Position numbers and translations under genes: made by a program. Below are positions 38,750-45,918 of a DNA stretch of 45,918 nt, in pieces. The notes under the pieces are model-generated. The model was not told the origin of the DNA and made no database searches. It saw only the letters and a program-made list of their open reading frames with translations. The stretch comes from Massilia alkalitolerans DSM 17462 (GTDB lineage: Bacteria > Pseudomonadota > Gammaproteobacteria > Burkholderiales > Burkholderiaceae_D), in assembly GCF_000427785.1 (NCBI RefSeq), contig NZ_ATYR01000039.1, forward strand, positions 1 through 45,918, read 5' to 3'. The first letter of the stretch is position 1; each line of letters opens with the position of its first letter.

Positions 38750-39421
38750 TCAGGCGACGTTGCCCCCCGCATCACGGTAGGCCGAAAGAAAGCGATCGAA
38801 GCTGACGTAGCGTTGCGGCGGGTAATGGTTGCGCTGTCCCGGTCCTTTCGGCAGCGCGGCCCAGATGCGCGCCACCTTCGGCATGACCTCCGCGACCGCG
38901 CCCTGCTTGATCGCGTCGATGACGCCCAGGCTGCGCAGGATCTCCACCGCAATCAGGTCTTGCGTACGCGGCGAAAAATCCCGCAGTCCGAGCTTGGCGC
39001 CATGATGCTGCCAGGTGGGACGGGTGATCTGGTACATGCCAGCGGCGGTGGACTTGCCGCCGATACCCGGGCCCGGATGGGTCGACATGTCGGTGAAGCG
39101 CCAGCGGTCGTCCGACCTTCCCTTCAGCGCGCCATACCTGAAATCATAGCCGCCGCCTTCGGCTGCCGCGATCGCCTTCAGGAAGGCGGCGACGTTCGGA
39201 TGGGTGAGATGCTCCTCGTTCTCCGCCAGGAGCGCTTCGGCGCGACGAGGATCGGGGTGCCGCGTCCAGCGTCGCCGTGCGTTTTGAGATGGACATGATT
39301 TCCTCCCAACGAGTGCTTGCAAGCGCCGGCGCCGTACGGGCTCACCGGCTCTGAACTCATCATAGGAAAGGAGCGTGCCCGGCAGTTGAGGGGGCGCAGA
39401 CAGACACCGCTTCGCACCCAC
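38750..39421 (-). CDS. Lambda-lysozyme-like glycoside hydrolase (GH104), start unclear, possible frameshift
   Basis: The conserved part, about 150 residues, runs from HPNVAAFLKAIAAAEGGGYD (catalytic Glu region) through YGALKGRSDDRWRFTDMSTH and STAAGMYQITRPTWQHHG to the end. It should cut peptidoglycan. The first 60 codons of the long frame read poorly. A perfect GGGAGG followed by ATG at 39293-39295 opens MSISKRTATLDAAPR in a different frame, which would need a +1 shift to join the enzyme. Either the gene has a frameshift or an unrecognised start. No signal peptide is seen in either reading. Confidence 0.65.
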   Translation of the reverse strand: MGAKRCLSAPPQLPGTLLSYDEFRAGEPVRRRRLQALVGRKSCPSQNARRRWTRHPDPRRAEALLAENEEHLTHPNVAAFLKAIAAAEGGGYDFRYGALKGRSDDRWRFTDMSTHPGPGIGGKSTAAGMYQITRPTWQHHGAKLGLRDFSPRTQDLIAVEILRSLGVIDAIKQGAVAEVMPKVARIWAALPKGPGQRNHYPPQRYVSFDRFLSAYRDAGGNVA

Positions 39422-39486
39422 ATTCCTTGCGCAAACACCTTGCAGTCGAGTACAAGAATCTGGCAGGAAATTCAGCCGCCGAGCAA

Positions 39487-39512
39487 GAAAAAGGCCGCTT
39501 CACCGGCGGCCT
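39487..39512 (-). terminator. Rho-independent terminator of the antiporter gene
   Basis: AGGCCGC (39492-39498) pairs with GCGGCCT (39506-39512); read on the minus strand a T run follows. It begins a few bases after the antiporter stop. Confidence 0.8.
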
Positions 39513-39517
39513 CTGTA

Positions 39518-40726
39518 TCAGGAACTGGCCTGTTCGACCAATCCCCTGTTCTGTACCCGGCTCAGCTTCGGATGCACGATCGGAATCGTCAGCATCGTGC
39601 TGGCCACCGCCATCAGGAGCAGCGCGGTAAAGGTCTCGCTGGTGATGATCTGCTTGTCGAGCAGGATGTTGGCGAAGATGATCTCGATCAGGCCCTTGGT
39701 CTGCAGCAGCCATCCGATGATGGAGGCCTCGCCCTTTTTCCAGCCCAACGCCCGCCCTGCGATATGCGCGCCGGCGAGCTTGCCGCCTACCGAGGCCAGC
39801 AGCAGCAGCCCGGCCACGAAGAACACCGGATAACTGCCCACGTCCCACTTCGTGCGCAGGCCGGTGCTCAGGAAGAACACCGGCATCAAGACCAGCAGCA
39901 CGTTCTTGAACAGCCCGTCCAGTTTCTCCTGCTCGAACCAGTCCGCGTCCATCACCACGCCGGCCAGGAAAGCGCCCACCATGTAGTGCAGGCCGGCCCA
40001 GTCGGCGCCGAGGCTGCAGGCGATCAGCCAGATCAGGGCGACATACCAGCGGTCCCTTGCGGGCAGGCGCAGCATCAGCCGGCGGAACAGGATGGTCAGC
40101 ACGCCGAAGGCCAGCAGGAAGCCGAGCTGGCGCCCCACGCGTTCCCAGTCCAGCATGATCAGCGCCAGCACGCCCCAGATGGCGACGTCGTCCAGGCTCG
40201 CATAGCGCAGGATGCGCTGGCCCATCGGCTGGCGCAGGATGTCGAGCTTTTCCATCAGGAGCACCAGCACCGGCAGCGCCGTCACCGCGCAGGCCATGCC
40301 AATGCCCAGCACGAACTGCCAGGGGGCGCCGCTGGGACCGATCCAGCCTTCGTAGGCGAGCAGCAGCAGGGCTGCGCCGCAGCCGAACAACAGCGGCACG
40401 CTCAGCGACAGGCCGGCCGTGGTCACGCTCTCGCGGCGGTACCGCCACACCTTCTTCAGGTCGAGCTCGATCCCGGCCAGCATCACGAACAGCATCACGC
40501 CCCACCAGGCAATGCCGTTCAGCGTCTTCACCACGTCCGGGTTGAAGACGAAGCGGTGGTACTCGGGATAGACCGCACCCAGGATGCCGGGTCCCAGCAG
40601 GATGCCCATGATGATCTGGACGACAGCCAGCGGCGCGAAATAATCGGTCTTGCCAAGCCGCCACACCAGGTAGGGTGCAACGAAAATGAGCAGCATCGCG
40701 ATCAGGAAAATCTCGGTGGTATTCAT
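39518..40726 (-). CDS. Cation:proton antiporter (CPA2/Kef type)
   Basis: ATG 40726 lies behind GGAGAG and gives 402 residues. About eleven or twelve hydrophobic segments; LGPGILGAVYP, WWGVMLFVMLAGIELDLKKV and LHYMVGAFLAGVVMDADWF are conserved parts of the Na+/H+ exchanger domain, with the acidic residues LDDVAIWGVLAL. It lacks the C-terminal TrkA-N domain of KefB/C. It exchanges K+ or Na+ for protons at the inner membrane. A LacI-type operator-like palindrome lies upstream of its start. Confidence 0.88.
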   Translation of the reverse strand: MNTTEIFLIAMLLIFVAPYLVWRLGKTDYFAPLAVVQIIMGILLGPGILGAVYPEYHRFVFNPDVVKTLNGIAWWGVMLFVMLAGIELDLKKVWRYRRESVTTAGLSLSVPLLFGCGAALLLLAYEGWIGPSGAPWQFVLGIGMACAVTALPVLVLLMEKLDILRQPMGQRILRYASLDDVAIWGVLALIMLDWERVGRQLGFLLAFGVLTILFRRLMLRLPARDRWYVALIWLIACSLGADWAGLHYMVGAFLAGVVMDADWFEQEKLDGLFKNVLLVLMPVFFLSTGLRTKWDVGSYPVFFVAGLLLLASVGGKLAGAHIAGRALGWKKGEASIIGWLLQTKGLIEIIFANILLDKQIITSETFTALLLMAVASTMLTIPIVHPKLSRVQNRGLVEQASS

Positions 40727-40801
40727 GGTCTCTCCAGGCCTGTCCTTGTCTCTTGCATTGCGCAAGGCGGACATTGTAGTGTGCTGAACGCAGGCAACGA
40801 C

Positions 40802-40815
40802 TGGAAACGATACCA
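40802..40815. promoter_or_regulatory. LacI-type operator-like palindrome upstream of the antiporter gene
   Basis: TGGAAACGATACCA is a near-perfect dyad that differs from the reverse of the site at 40961 (TGGAAACGTTACCA) by one base. It is 76 bases upstream of the antiporter start and 146 bases from the other site, so looping between two sites is possible. Confidence 0.5.
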
Positions 40816-40918
40816 CACCATTCGGCTGCGGGGACATGGGGTGTCGCCTATTTTTTGCGCATCTTTTCTTATCTTGGCGACATTGAAAATGTGCCAGAAT
40901 CCTGATTGCAATATTTGT

Positions 40919-40974
40919 TTGACCCCGATTTCACCCGGTGCTATAGTCGGGCAAAGCCAGTGGTAACGTTTCCA
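40919..40974 (+). promoter_or_regulatory. Promoter and LacI-type operator of the sugar ABC operon
   Basis: TTGACC (40919-40924), 17 bases, TATAGT (40942-40947) is a good sigma-70 promoter. TGGTAACGTTTCCA (40961-40974) is a 14-bp dyad with central CG, the form bound by LacI/GalR-family repressors, placed just after the transcription start. The likely regulator is coded at 45179. Confidence 0.75.
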
Positions 40975-41009
40975 ACTTTACCAAAAAAACGGCACATAAC
41001 GGAGACACG

Positions 41010-42266
41010 ATGTTCACACCACGCACTCTGGCGACGGCCTGCGCATGGCTCGCCGCTGCCATGACGCCTGCCGCCCAAGCGCATGCCGCGTCGGTGGCGG
41101 GGAGCCCCAGGGCGGAAGTGATCCACTGGTGGACCTCGGGCGGCGAATCGGCCGCGGTCAAGCAGGTCGCCCAGGCCTACCGCGATGCCGGCGGCGTGTG
41201 GATCGACACCGCGATCGCCGGCGGCGACCAGTCCCGTGCCGTGACCATCAACCGCATCGTCGGCGGCAATCCTCCCACCGCGGCCCAGTTCAACACCTCC
41301 AAGCAGTTCCTCGACGTGATCGAAGCGGGAATGCTGAACAACGTCGACGGCGTCGCGCGCGCCCAGAACTGGGACCAGATGCTGCCCACCCCGATCATCG
41401 ACGTGATCAAGGTGCAGGGCCACTACTACGCGGTGCCGCTGAACATCCACATGCAGACCTGGTTCTGGTATTCGAAGGCCGCTTTCAAAAAGGCCGGCAT
41501 CGCGAAGGAGCCAGGCAGCATGAGCGAGTTCTTCGACGCGCTCGACAAGCTCAAGGCCGCCGGCATCATTCCCCTCGCCCACGGCGGCCAGTCCTGGCAG
41601 GAGACCGTGCTGTTCTCGGCGATCCTGGCCAATATGGGCGGCAAGGAGCTGTACCTCAAGGCCATCCGCGACCGCGACCAGGCCACCCTGCTCTCGCCGC
41701 AGTTCCGCCAGGTGCTGCTGGCCTTCAAGCGCCTGAAATCCTATGTCGATGCCGGCTCGCCGGGGCGCAACTGGAACGACGCCACCGCCCTGGTCATCAG
41801 TGGCAAGGCGGGTTTCCAGGTGATGGGCGACTGGGCCAAGGGCGAGTTCACCAATGCGGGACAAAGCGCGGGCCAGCACTACGGCTGCATGGCCGGGTTC
41901 ACCCCGGCGACGCCCTACCTGATCCAGGGCGACGTGTTCGTCTTCCCGCGCACCGACAAGGGCCAGGCCGTCAAGGCGCAGCAGCTGCTCGCCAACGTGG
42001 TGTCGCAACCCGGCCTGCAGGTAGGCTTCAGCAAGCTGAAAGGCTCGATCCCGGTGCGCACCGACGTCGATGCGGCCGAACTCGACCTGTGCGCCCAGAA
42101 GGGCATCGAGATCATGAAGGACCGCGCGCGCCAGGCCGGCGTCACCGAAGTCTACCTGACGCCGGACCAGAACGGCGCCATGCAGGACGTCCTGACCGCC
42201 TACTGGAACACGAACATGCCGGTCGAACGCGCCCAGAAGAGCATCGCCAACGCACTCAAATACTGA
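41010..42266 (+). CDS. Sugar ABC transporter periplasmic binding protein
   Basis: A 418-residue protein with signal peptide MFTPRTLATACAWLAAAMTP ending near AHA. The mature part is a solute-binding fold of the glucose/mannose type (GtsA-like): EVIHWWTSGGESAAVKQVAQ, GGNPPTAAQFNTSKQF, YYAVPLNIHMQTWFWYSKAA, FQVMGDWAKGEF. Aromatic residues fit a sugar site. It binds substrate and hands it to the permease genes that follow after one base. Confidence 0.9.
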   Translation: MFTPRTLATACAWLAAAMTPAAQAHAASVAGSPRAEVIHWWTSGGESAAVKQVAQAYRDAGGVWIDTAIAGGDQSRAVTINRIVGGNPPTAAQFNTSKQFLDVIEAGMLNNVDGVARAQNWDQMLPTPIIDVIKVQGHYYAVPLNIHMQTWFWYSKAAFKKAGIAKEPGSMSEFFDALDKLKAAGIIPLAHGGQSWQETVLFSAILANMGGKELYLKAIRDRDQATLLSPQFRQVLLAFKRLKSYVDAGSPGRNWNDATALVISGKAGFQVMGDWAKGEFTNAGQSAGQHYGCMAGFTPATPYLIQGDVFVFPRTDKGQAVKAQQLLANVVSQPGLQVGFSKLKGSIPVRTDVDAAELDLCAQKGIEIMKDRARQAGVTEVYLTPDQNGAMQDVLTAYWNTNMPVERAQKSIANALKY

Positions 42267-42267
42267 C

Positions 42268-43143
42268 ATGCTCACCTTGCGCGCCCACCGGATCAGTCCC
42301 CACCTTGCCCTGCTGCCGATGGCGCTGACGGTGCTGGTCGCCTACGTCGGCGCGGCGCTGTGGACCTTGCGCACCTCGTTCACCGCCTCGCGCACCTTCC
42401 CCTCGGATAACTTCATCGGCGCCGCCCAGTATGTGCGTCTGTTCGACAACGAGCGCTGGCTGATCTCGCTGAACAACCTGGCCGTGTATGGCGCGCTGTT
42501 CATCGTCGCCTGCATGGTGCTCGGCTTCCTGCTGGCCGCCTTCATCGACCAGAACGTCAGCGGCGAAGGTTTTCTCCGCACGGTCTTCCTGTATCCGTAT
42601 GCGATGTCTTTTGTCGCCACGGGTCTCGTGTGGCAGTGGATGCTGGCGCCCGGGGCCGGCATCGAGGGCGCGGTGCGGCAGCTGGGATTCCCGGGCTTCA
42701 GCTTCGACTGGATCATCGACCAGGAGATGGTCATCTACACCATCGTCATCGCCGCCGTCTGGCAGGCCTCGGGCCTGGTGATGGCGATGATGCTGGCCGG
42801 CCTGCGCGGCGTCGACCCGGAGATCTACAAGGCGGCGCGCCTGGACGGCATCCCGGCCTGGCGCGTCTACCTGCAGATCGTGCTGCCGATGCTGGGGCCG
42901 ACGATCGCCACCGTGTTCCTGCTGCTGTGCACCGCCGTCGTGAAACTGTACGACGCGGTGGTGGCGATGACCGGCGGCGGTCCGGGCACCGCCAGCGAGG
43001 TGCCGGCCAAGTTCATCATGGACCATTTGTTCCTGCGTTCGAACATCGGCCTGGCCTCGGCCGGCGCCGTCACCCTGCTCATCCCGGTGCTGGCCCTGCT
43101 GGCGCCCTATGCCTACGCACGCAGCCGGAGGAAACGCGCATGA
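42268..43143 (+). CDS. Sugar ABC transporter permease (MalF/GtsB-like)
   Basis: A 291-residue protein with six membrane segments. The cytoplasmic EAA loop reads EIYKAARLDGIPAWRVYLQI, which docks to the ATPase. The N-terminus starts with a basic stretch LRAHRISPHLALLPMALTVL. It follows the binding protein by one base and overlaps the second permease by ATGA. It forms half of the membrane channel. Confidence 0.92.
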   Translation: MLTLRAHRISPHLALLPMALTVLVAYVGAALWTLRTSFTASRTFPSDNFIGAAQYVRLFDNERWLISLNNLAVYGALFIVACMVLGFLLAAFIDQNVSGEGFLRTVFLYPYAMSFVATGLVWQWMLAPGAGIEGAVRQLGFPGFSFDWIIDQEMVIYTIVIAAVWQASGLVMAMMLAGLRGVDPEIYKAARLDGIPAWRVYLQIVLPMLGPTIATVFLLLCTAVVKLYDAVVAMTGGGPGTASEVPAKFIMDHLFLRSNIGLASAGAVTLLIPVLALLAPYAYARSRRKRA

Positions 43144-44030
43144 GCGACACTGTTCTCGAGGCCCCCGCTCCCGTGATGAGCTTTACCGCCCCAGCCGCGC
43201 GCCGCAAGCGCCTGTCGCCGGCGCGCATCGGCGTCTACGCCTTCCTCTTCAGCGCCGCGCTGTACTTCCTGCTGCCGCTGTACGTCATGATCATCACCTC
43301 CTTCAAGTCGATGGACGAGATCAGGAACGGCAACGTGTTCGCCCTGCCCCTGCTCGCCACCGTCGAGCCGTGGAAGAACGCCTGGAGCCAGGTCAGCGGC
43401 GGCTTCTGGAATTCGGTGGCGATCACAGTGCCCAGCACGGTCATCCCGATCCTGCTGGGCGCCATCAACGGCTACGCGCTGTCATTCTGGAAGCCGCGCG
43501 GCGCGAATGTACTGTTCGGCGTGCTGCTGGCCGGCGCCTTCATTCCGGTGCAGGTGATGATCTATCCGCTGGTGTGGATGATAGCGCGCGCCGGCGTGTT
43601 CGGTTCGCTGCCGGCCATCGTGCTGGTGCACGTCATCTTCGGCATGCCGATCATGACCCTGCTGTTCCGGAACTACTACGCCTCGGTGCCGCACGAGCTG
43701 TTCCAGGCCGCGCGCATCGACGGCGGCGGCTTCTGGCGCATCTTCCTGCAGGTGATGCTGCCGATGTCGCTGCCCATCGTCGTGGTCGCCGCCATCATGC
43801 AGGTCACCGGCGTGTGGAACGACTACATCCTCGGCCTGGTGTTCGCGGGCCGCGACAATGCGCCGATGACGGTGCAGCTGAATAACGTGATCAACACCAC
43901 CACCGGCACCCGCCTGTACAACGTCAACATGGCCGCGACCATCCTGACGGCCGCGCTGCCGCTGGGGATCTATTTCATCTCGGGACGCTGGTTCGTGCGC
44001 GGCATCGCCGCCGGTGCCGTCAAAGGATAA
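43140..44030 (+). CDS. Sugar ABC transporter permease (MalG/GtsC-like)
   Basis: ATG 43140 overlaps the stop of the first permease. The 296-residue protein has six membrane segments. EAA loop: HELFQAARIDGGGFWRIFLQ. It pairs with the first permease to form the sugar pore. TSFKSMDEIRNGNVFALPLL is a typical MalG-type periplasmic loop after the first helix. Confidence 0.92.
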   Translation: MSDTVLEAPAPVMSFTAPAARRKRLSPARIGVYAFLFSAALYFLLPLYVMIITSFKSMDEIRNGNVFALPLLATVEPWKNAWSQVSGGFWNSVAITVPSTVIPILLGAINGYALSFWKPRGANVLFGVLLAGAFIPVQVMIYPLVWMIARAGVFGSLPAIVLVHVIFGMPIMTLLFRNYYASVPHELFQAARIDGGGFWRIFLQVMLPMSLPIVVVAAIMQVTGVWNDYILGLVFAGRDNAPMTVQLNNVINTTTGTRLYNVNMAATILTAALPLGIYFISGRWFVRGIAAGAVKG

Positions 44031-44036
44031 ACGAGC

Positions 44037-45101
44037 ATGTCGAACGTCCATCTCCGCAAGCTGTGCATCACCCGCGGCAGCAACCAGGTCATCCGCGACC
44101 TCGACCTGCAGGTCGAGCCGGGCGAGTTCCTGGTCCTGCTCGGGCCTTCCGGCTGCGGCAAGTCCACCCTGCTGCACAGCATCGCCGGCCTGATCGACCT
44201 GGCCGAAGGCTCGATCGAGATCGGCGGGCGCGACATGAGCTACGCCGACCCGAGCGAGCGCGGGATCGGCATGGTTTTCCAGTCGTATGCGCTGTACCCG
44301 ACCATGACGGTCGAGAAGAACATGTCCTTCGGCCTGCGCATCTCCGGCGCACCCAAGGCCGAGATCGGGCGCCGCGTGCAGAAGGCGGCCGCGATGCTGC
44401 AACTGGAGTCGCTGCTGGACCGCAAACCTGCCCAGCTCTCGGGTGGCCAGCGCCAGCGCGTGGCGATCGGCCGCGCCCTGGTGCGCGAAGCCGGGGTCTA
44501 CCTGTTCGACGAGCCGCTCTCGAACCTGGACGCCAAGCTGCGCGCGGAACTGCGCCGCGAACTCAAGATGCTGCACCAGGCGCTCGGTTCGACCATGATC
44601 TACGTGACCCACGACCAGGCCGAGGCGATGACCCTGGCCACCCGCATCGTCGTGATGCAGGGCGGCCGCATCCAGCAGATCGGCACGCCGAGCGAAGTCT
44701 ACGAGCGTCCAGCCAACCGTTTCGTGGCGGGCTTCCTCGGCTCGCCGTCGATGAACTTCGTCGACGGTCGGCTCGAGGGCGAACTGGATGTGCAGCGCCA
44801 CTTCAGCGCGGGCATGCTGGCCCTGAACCTGGCGCCGGACTGCGTGGCGCCCTCCGGCGCGGTGACGCTGGCGGTGCGGCCGGAAGACATCCACCTGGTG
44901 CCGGACGGTTCGCTGCAGGCCTTGGTCACGCTGGTCGAGCCGATGGGCAACCACCAGGTCGTCTGGCTGGACTGCGGCGGCCACCAGCTCTCGAGCATCG
45001 TGCACGACCCGCGGCCGCTGGCCACCGGGCAGGCGGTGCGCTTCGACATCGACGCGGCACGGGTCTCGCTGTTCGATCCAACAAGCGGCAAGCGCCTTTA
45101 A
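44037..45101 (+). CDS. Sugar ABC transporter ATP-binding protein (MalK/UgpC-like)
   Basis: A 354-residue ATPase: Walker A GPSGCGKST near 38-46, Q-loop in GMVFQSYALYP, signature LSGGQRQRVAIG, Walker B VYLFDEPLSNLD, H-loop YVTHDQAEAM. The C-terminal 120 residues form the TOBE/regulatory domain (LAVRPEDIHLVPDGSLQALV). It starts six bases after the second permease and powers uptake of the sugar. Confidence 0.93.
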   Translation: MSNVHLRKLCITRGSNQVIRDLDLQVEPGEFLVLLGPSGCGKSTLLHSIAGLIDLAEGSIEIGGRDMSYADPSERGIGMVFQSYALYPTMTVEKNMSFGLRISGAPKAEIGRRVQKAAAMLQLESLLDRKPAQLSGGQRQRVAIGRALVREAGVYLFDEPLSNLDAKLRAELRRELKMLHQALGSTMIYVTHDQAEAMTLATRIVVMQGGRIQQIGTPSEVYERPANRFVAGFLGSPSMNFVDGRLEGELDVQRHFSAGMLALNLAPDCVAPSGAVTLAVRPEDIHLVPDGSLQALVTLVEPMGNHQVVWLDCGGHQLSSIVHDPRPLATGQAVRFDIDAARVSLFDPTSGKRL

Positions 45102-45178
45102 GACAGGTGCCAGTGTCAGATGAATGCAGTATGCTTCGGTGTTTATCGAATAACTAAACAACAGGATAGGGATCCTCA

Positions 45179-45918
45179 GTGGCAACCATCAAGGACGTAG
45201 CGCGTCTCGCCGGCGTCGGCCTCGGCACCGCCTCGCGCGTGGTCAGCGGCAAGGGCTCGGTGTCGCCTGCCACGCTGGAACGCGTGCGCAAGGCGATCGA
45301 CGAGCTGGGCTTTCGTCCCTCGCACGCGGCGCGCGCCCTGCTGTCCGGCACCAGCCGGATGGTCGGCGTCTACATCCCGGTCCTGAGCGGCACCTTCTAT
45401 ACCCCGATCCTGCAGATCATCGACACCGAATTGCGCGCCGCCGGCCTGCACATGGTGGTGGCCTTCGGCGTCGGCCTGGGCGACGCGCGGCGCCAGGCCA
45501 TCGAGGGCATCGAGTTCCTGGTCGAGCGCGGCTGCGACGGCATCGTCATGATGACCAGCGCCCTCAGCGACGAGGACCTGGCCAACCTGGGCGGCAAGCA
45601 GAAGCAGATCGTCGCGCTGAACCACGAGTTCAAGCAGATTCCCGAGCAGTGCTTCACGGTCGACCACGTGCTGGGCGGGCGCCTGGCTGCGCGCACCCTG
45701 CTCGACTACAAGCACCGCGACATCGCCGTGATTGCCGGCCCGGCGGCGCTGGCCGACAACGTGGCCCGCATCGACGGCTTCATGCGCGAACTGGAAGCCG
45801 AGGGTATCGACACCAGGAAGGTCTGGATGATGGAAAGCGATTTCTCGCCCCAGGGCGGCTGTCAAGCAGATTCCCGAGCAGTGCTTCACGGTCGACCACG
45901 TGCTGGGCGGGCGCCTGG
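45179..45918 (+). CDS. LacI-family transcriptional regulator (runs off the window; end disturbed)
   Basis: GTG 45179 behind GATAGG opens the protein. TIKDVARLAGVGLGTASRVV is the LacI-type HTH, and FRPSHAARALLSGTSRMVGV the hinge and start of the sugar-binding domain. The family usually has about 330-350 residues; here about 227 are in the original frame. At 45862 the sequence jumps back to a copy of 45630-45686 in another frame, so the last 19 codons are not genuine. It probably represses the ABC operon upstream at TGGTAACGTTTCCA. Confidence 0.88.
   Translation, partial: MATIKDVARLAGVGLGTASRVVSGKGSVSPATLERVRKAIDELGFRPSHAARALLSGTSRMVGVYIPVLSGTFYTPILQIIDTELRAAGLHMVVAFGVGLGDARRQAIEGIEFLVERGCDGIVMMTSALSDEDLANLGGKQKQIVALNHEFKQIPEQCFTVDHVLGGRLAARTLLDYKHRDIAVIAGPAALADNVARIDGFMRELEAEGIDTRKVWMMESDFSPQGGCQADSRAVLHGRPRAGRAP
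45630..45686 (+). repeat. 57-bp direct repeat, first copy (inside the LacI gene)
   Basis: Identical to the last 57 bases of the window (45862-45918). This copy is in frame with the regulator (KQIPEQCFTVDHVLGGR) and reads naturally. Confidence 0.9.
45862..45918 (+). repeat. 57-bp direct repeat, second copy (window end, probable artefact)
   Basis: The window ends exactly with an identical copy, 232 bases after the first and in a different reading frame. The exact match up to the last base suggests a graph-end effect in assembly. A true tandem rearrangement cannot be excluded. Confidence 0.9.

Noticed and set aside
36335..38952. Long minus-strand frames across the hydrolase and kinase genes
   Set aside because: They are shadows of GC-rich coding DNA; the plus-strand products have clear conserved domains.
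43482..45185. 567-codon minus-strand frame across the ABC ATPase gene
   Set aside because: Composition is rich in His, Arg, Gly and Asp without domains; the plus strand encodes Walker motifs.

Overview
The window looks like one contig from a Gram-negative betaproteobacterium, probably of the Massilia/Oxalobacteraceae type; this is an inference from gene style and base composition, with no marker gene present. It has two parts. From about 36.2 kb to the right end the DNA is clearly GC-rich and looks like core chromosome. It holds an RsbQ-like hydrolase with a PAS hybrid kinase, a lysozyme-like gene, a cation:proton antiporter, and a complete sugar ABC transporter (binding protein, two permeases, ATPase) followed by its LacI-type regulator. 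From 1 to about 36.2 kb the base composition is lower and the content accessory: a composite genomic island that begins inside an IS3-family element.

The island's right half is bounded by two identical 46-bp copies of the 3' end of a tRNA-Thr(UGU) gene (28376-28421 and 36150-36195), each followed by a hairpin terminator. Between them lies a 7.8-kb integrative element: tyrosine integrase, small DNA-binding protein, replication-like protein, MobC-like protein without a relaxase, a DndB/DGQHR-like protein with its own operator and leader hairpin, and a toxin-antitoxin-SecB chaperone (TAC) module of the MqsR/MqsA type. Neither copy is joined to an intact tRNA 5' half, so the elements are probably stacked and the functional tRNA lies left of the window.

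The left island (1-28.3 kb) carries, in order: a HAD-like gene and unknowns; an Xre regulator behind three exact 15-bp-period repeats; a divergent persulfide/thiosulfate module (TauE, two YeeE halves, BigR/SqrR-type repressor, persulfide dioxygenase, DUF442 phosphatase-like protein) with a perfect operator palindrome; a membrane diguanylate cyclase; then a defence-like stretch.

The most interesting block is 8.07-12.75 kb. A D12 adenine methylase and an OGG-like HhH glycosylase overlap by ATGA on the plus strand. They converge, two bases apart, on a tightly coupled minus-strand operon: a Gly-rich small protein beginning MSGSGGGGSW, a PfkB kinase fused to a nucleoside deoxyribosyltransferase, a QueC-like enzyme and a SagB-like flavin oxidoreductase. 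QueC-like and OGG-like proteins are ancillary in type IV CBASS, where 7-deazaguanine chemistry modifies a protein, but no cyclase or TGT is seen here. I propose an undescribed base- or protein-modifying conflict system.

Next come a membrane protein, a caspase-like protease and a papain-fold protease in one operon (13.0-16.25 kb), and two TIR proteins plus a second caspase (16.4-18.3 kb) that match type IV Thoeris. Further right are a hybrid histidine kinase and a row of HEPN-type abortive-infection genes (HEPN-like, Abi-C-like, MNT/HEPN pair, AbiV) with a patatin remnant. The last 57 bases repeat an internal stretch of the LacI gene out of frame, probably an assembly artefact.
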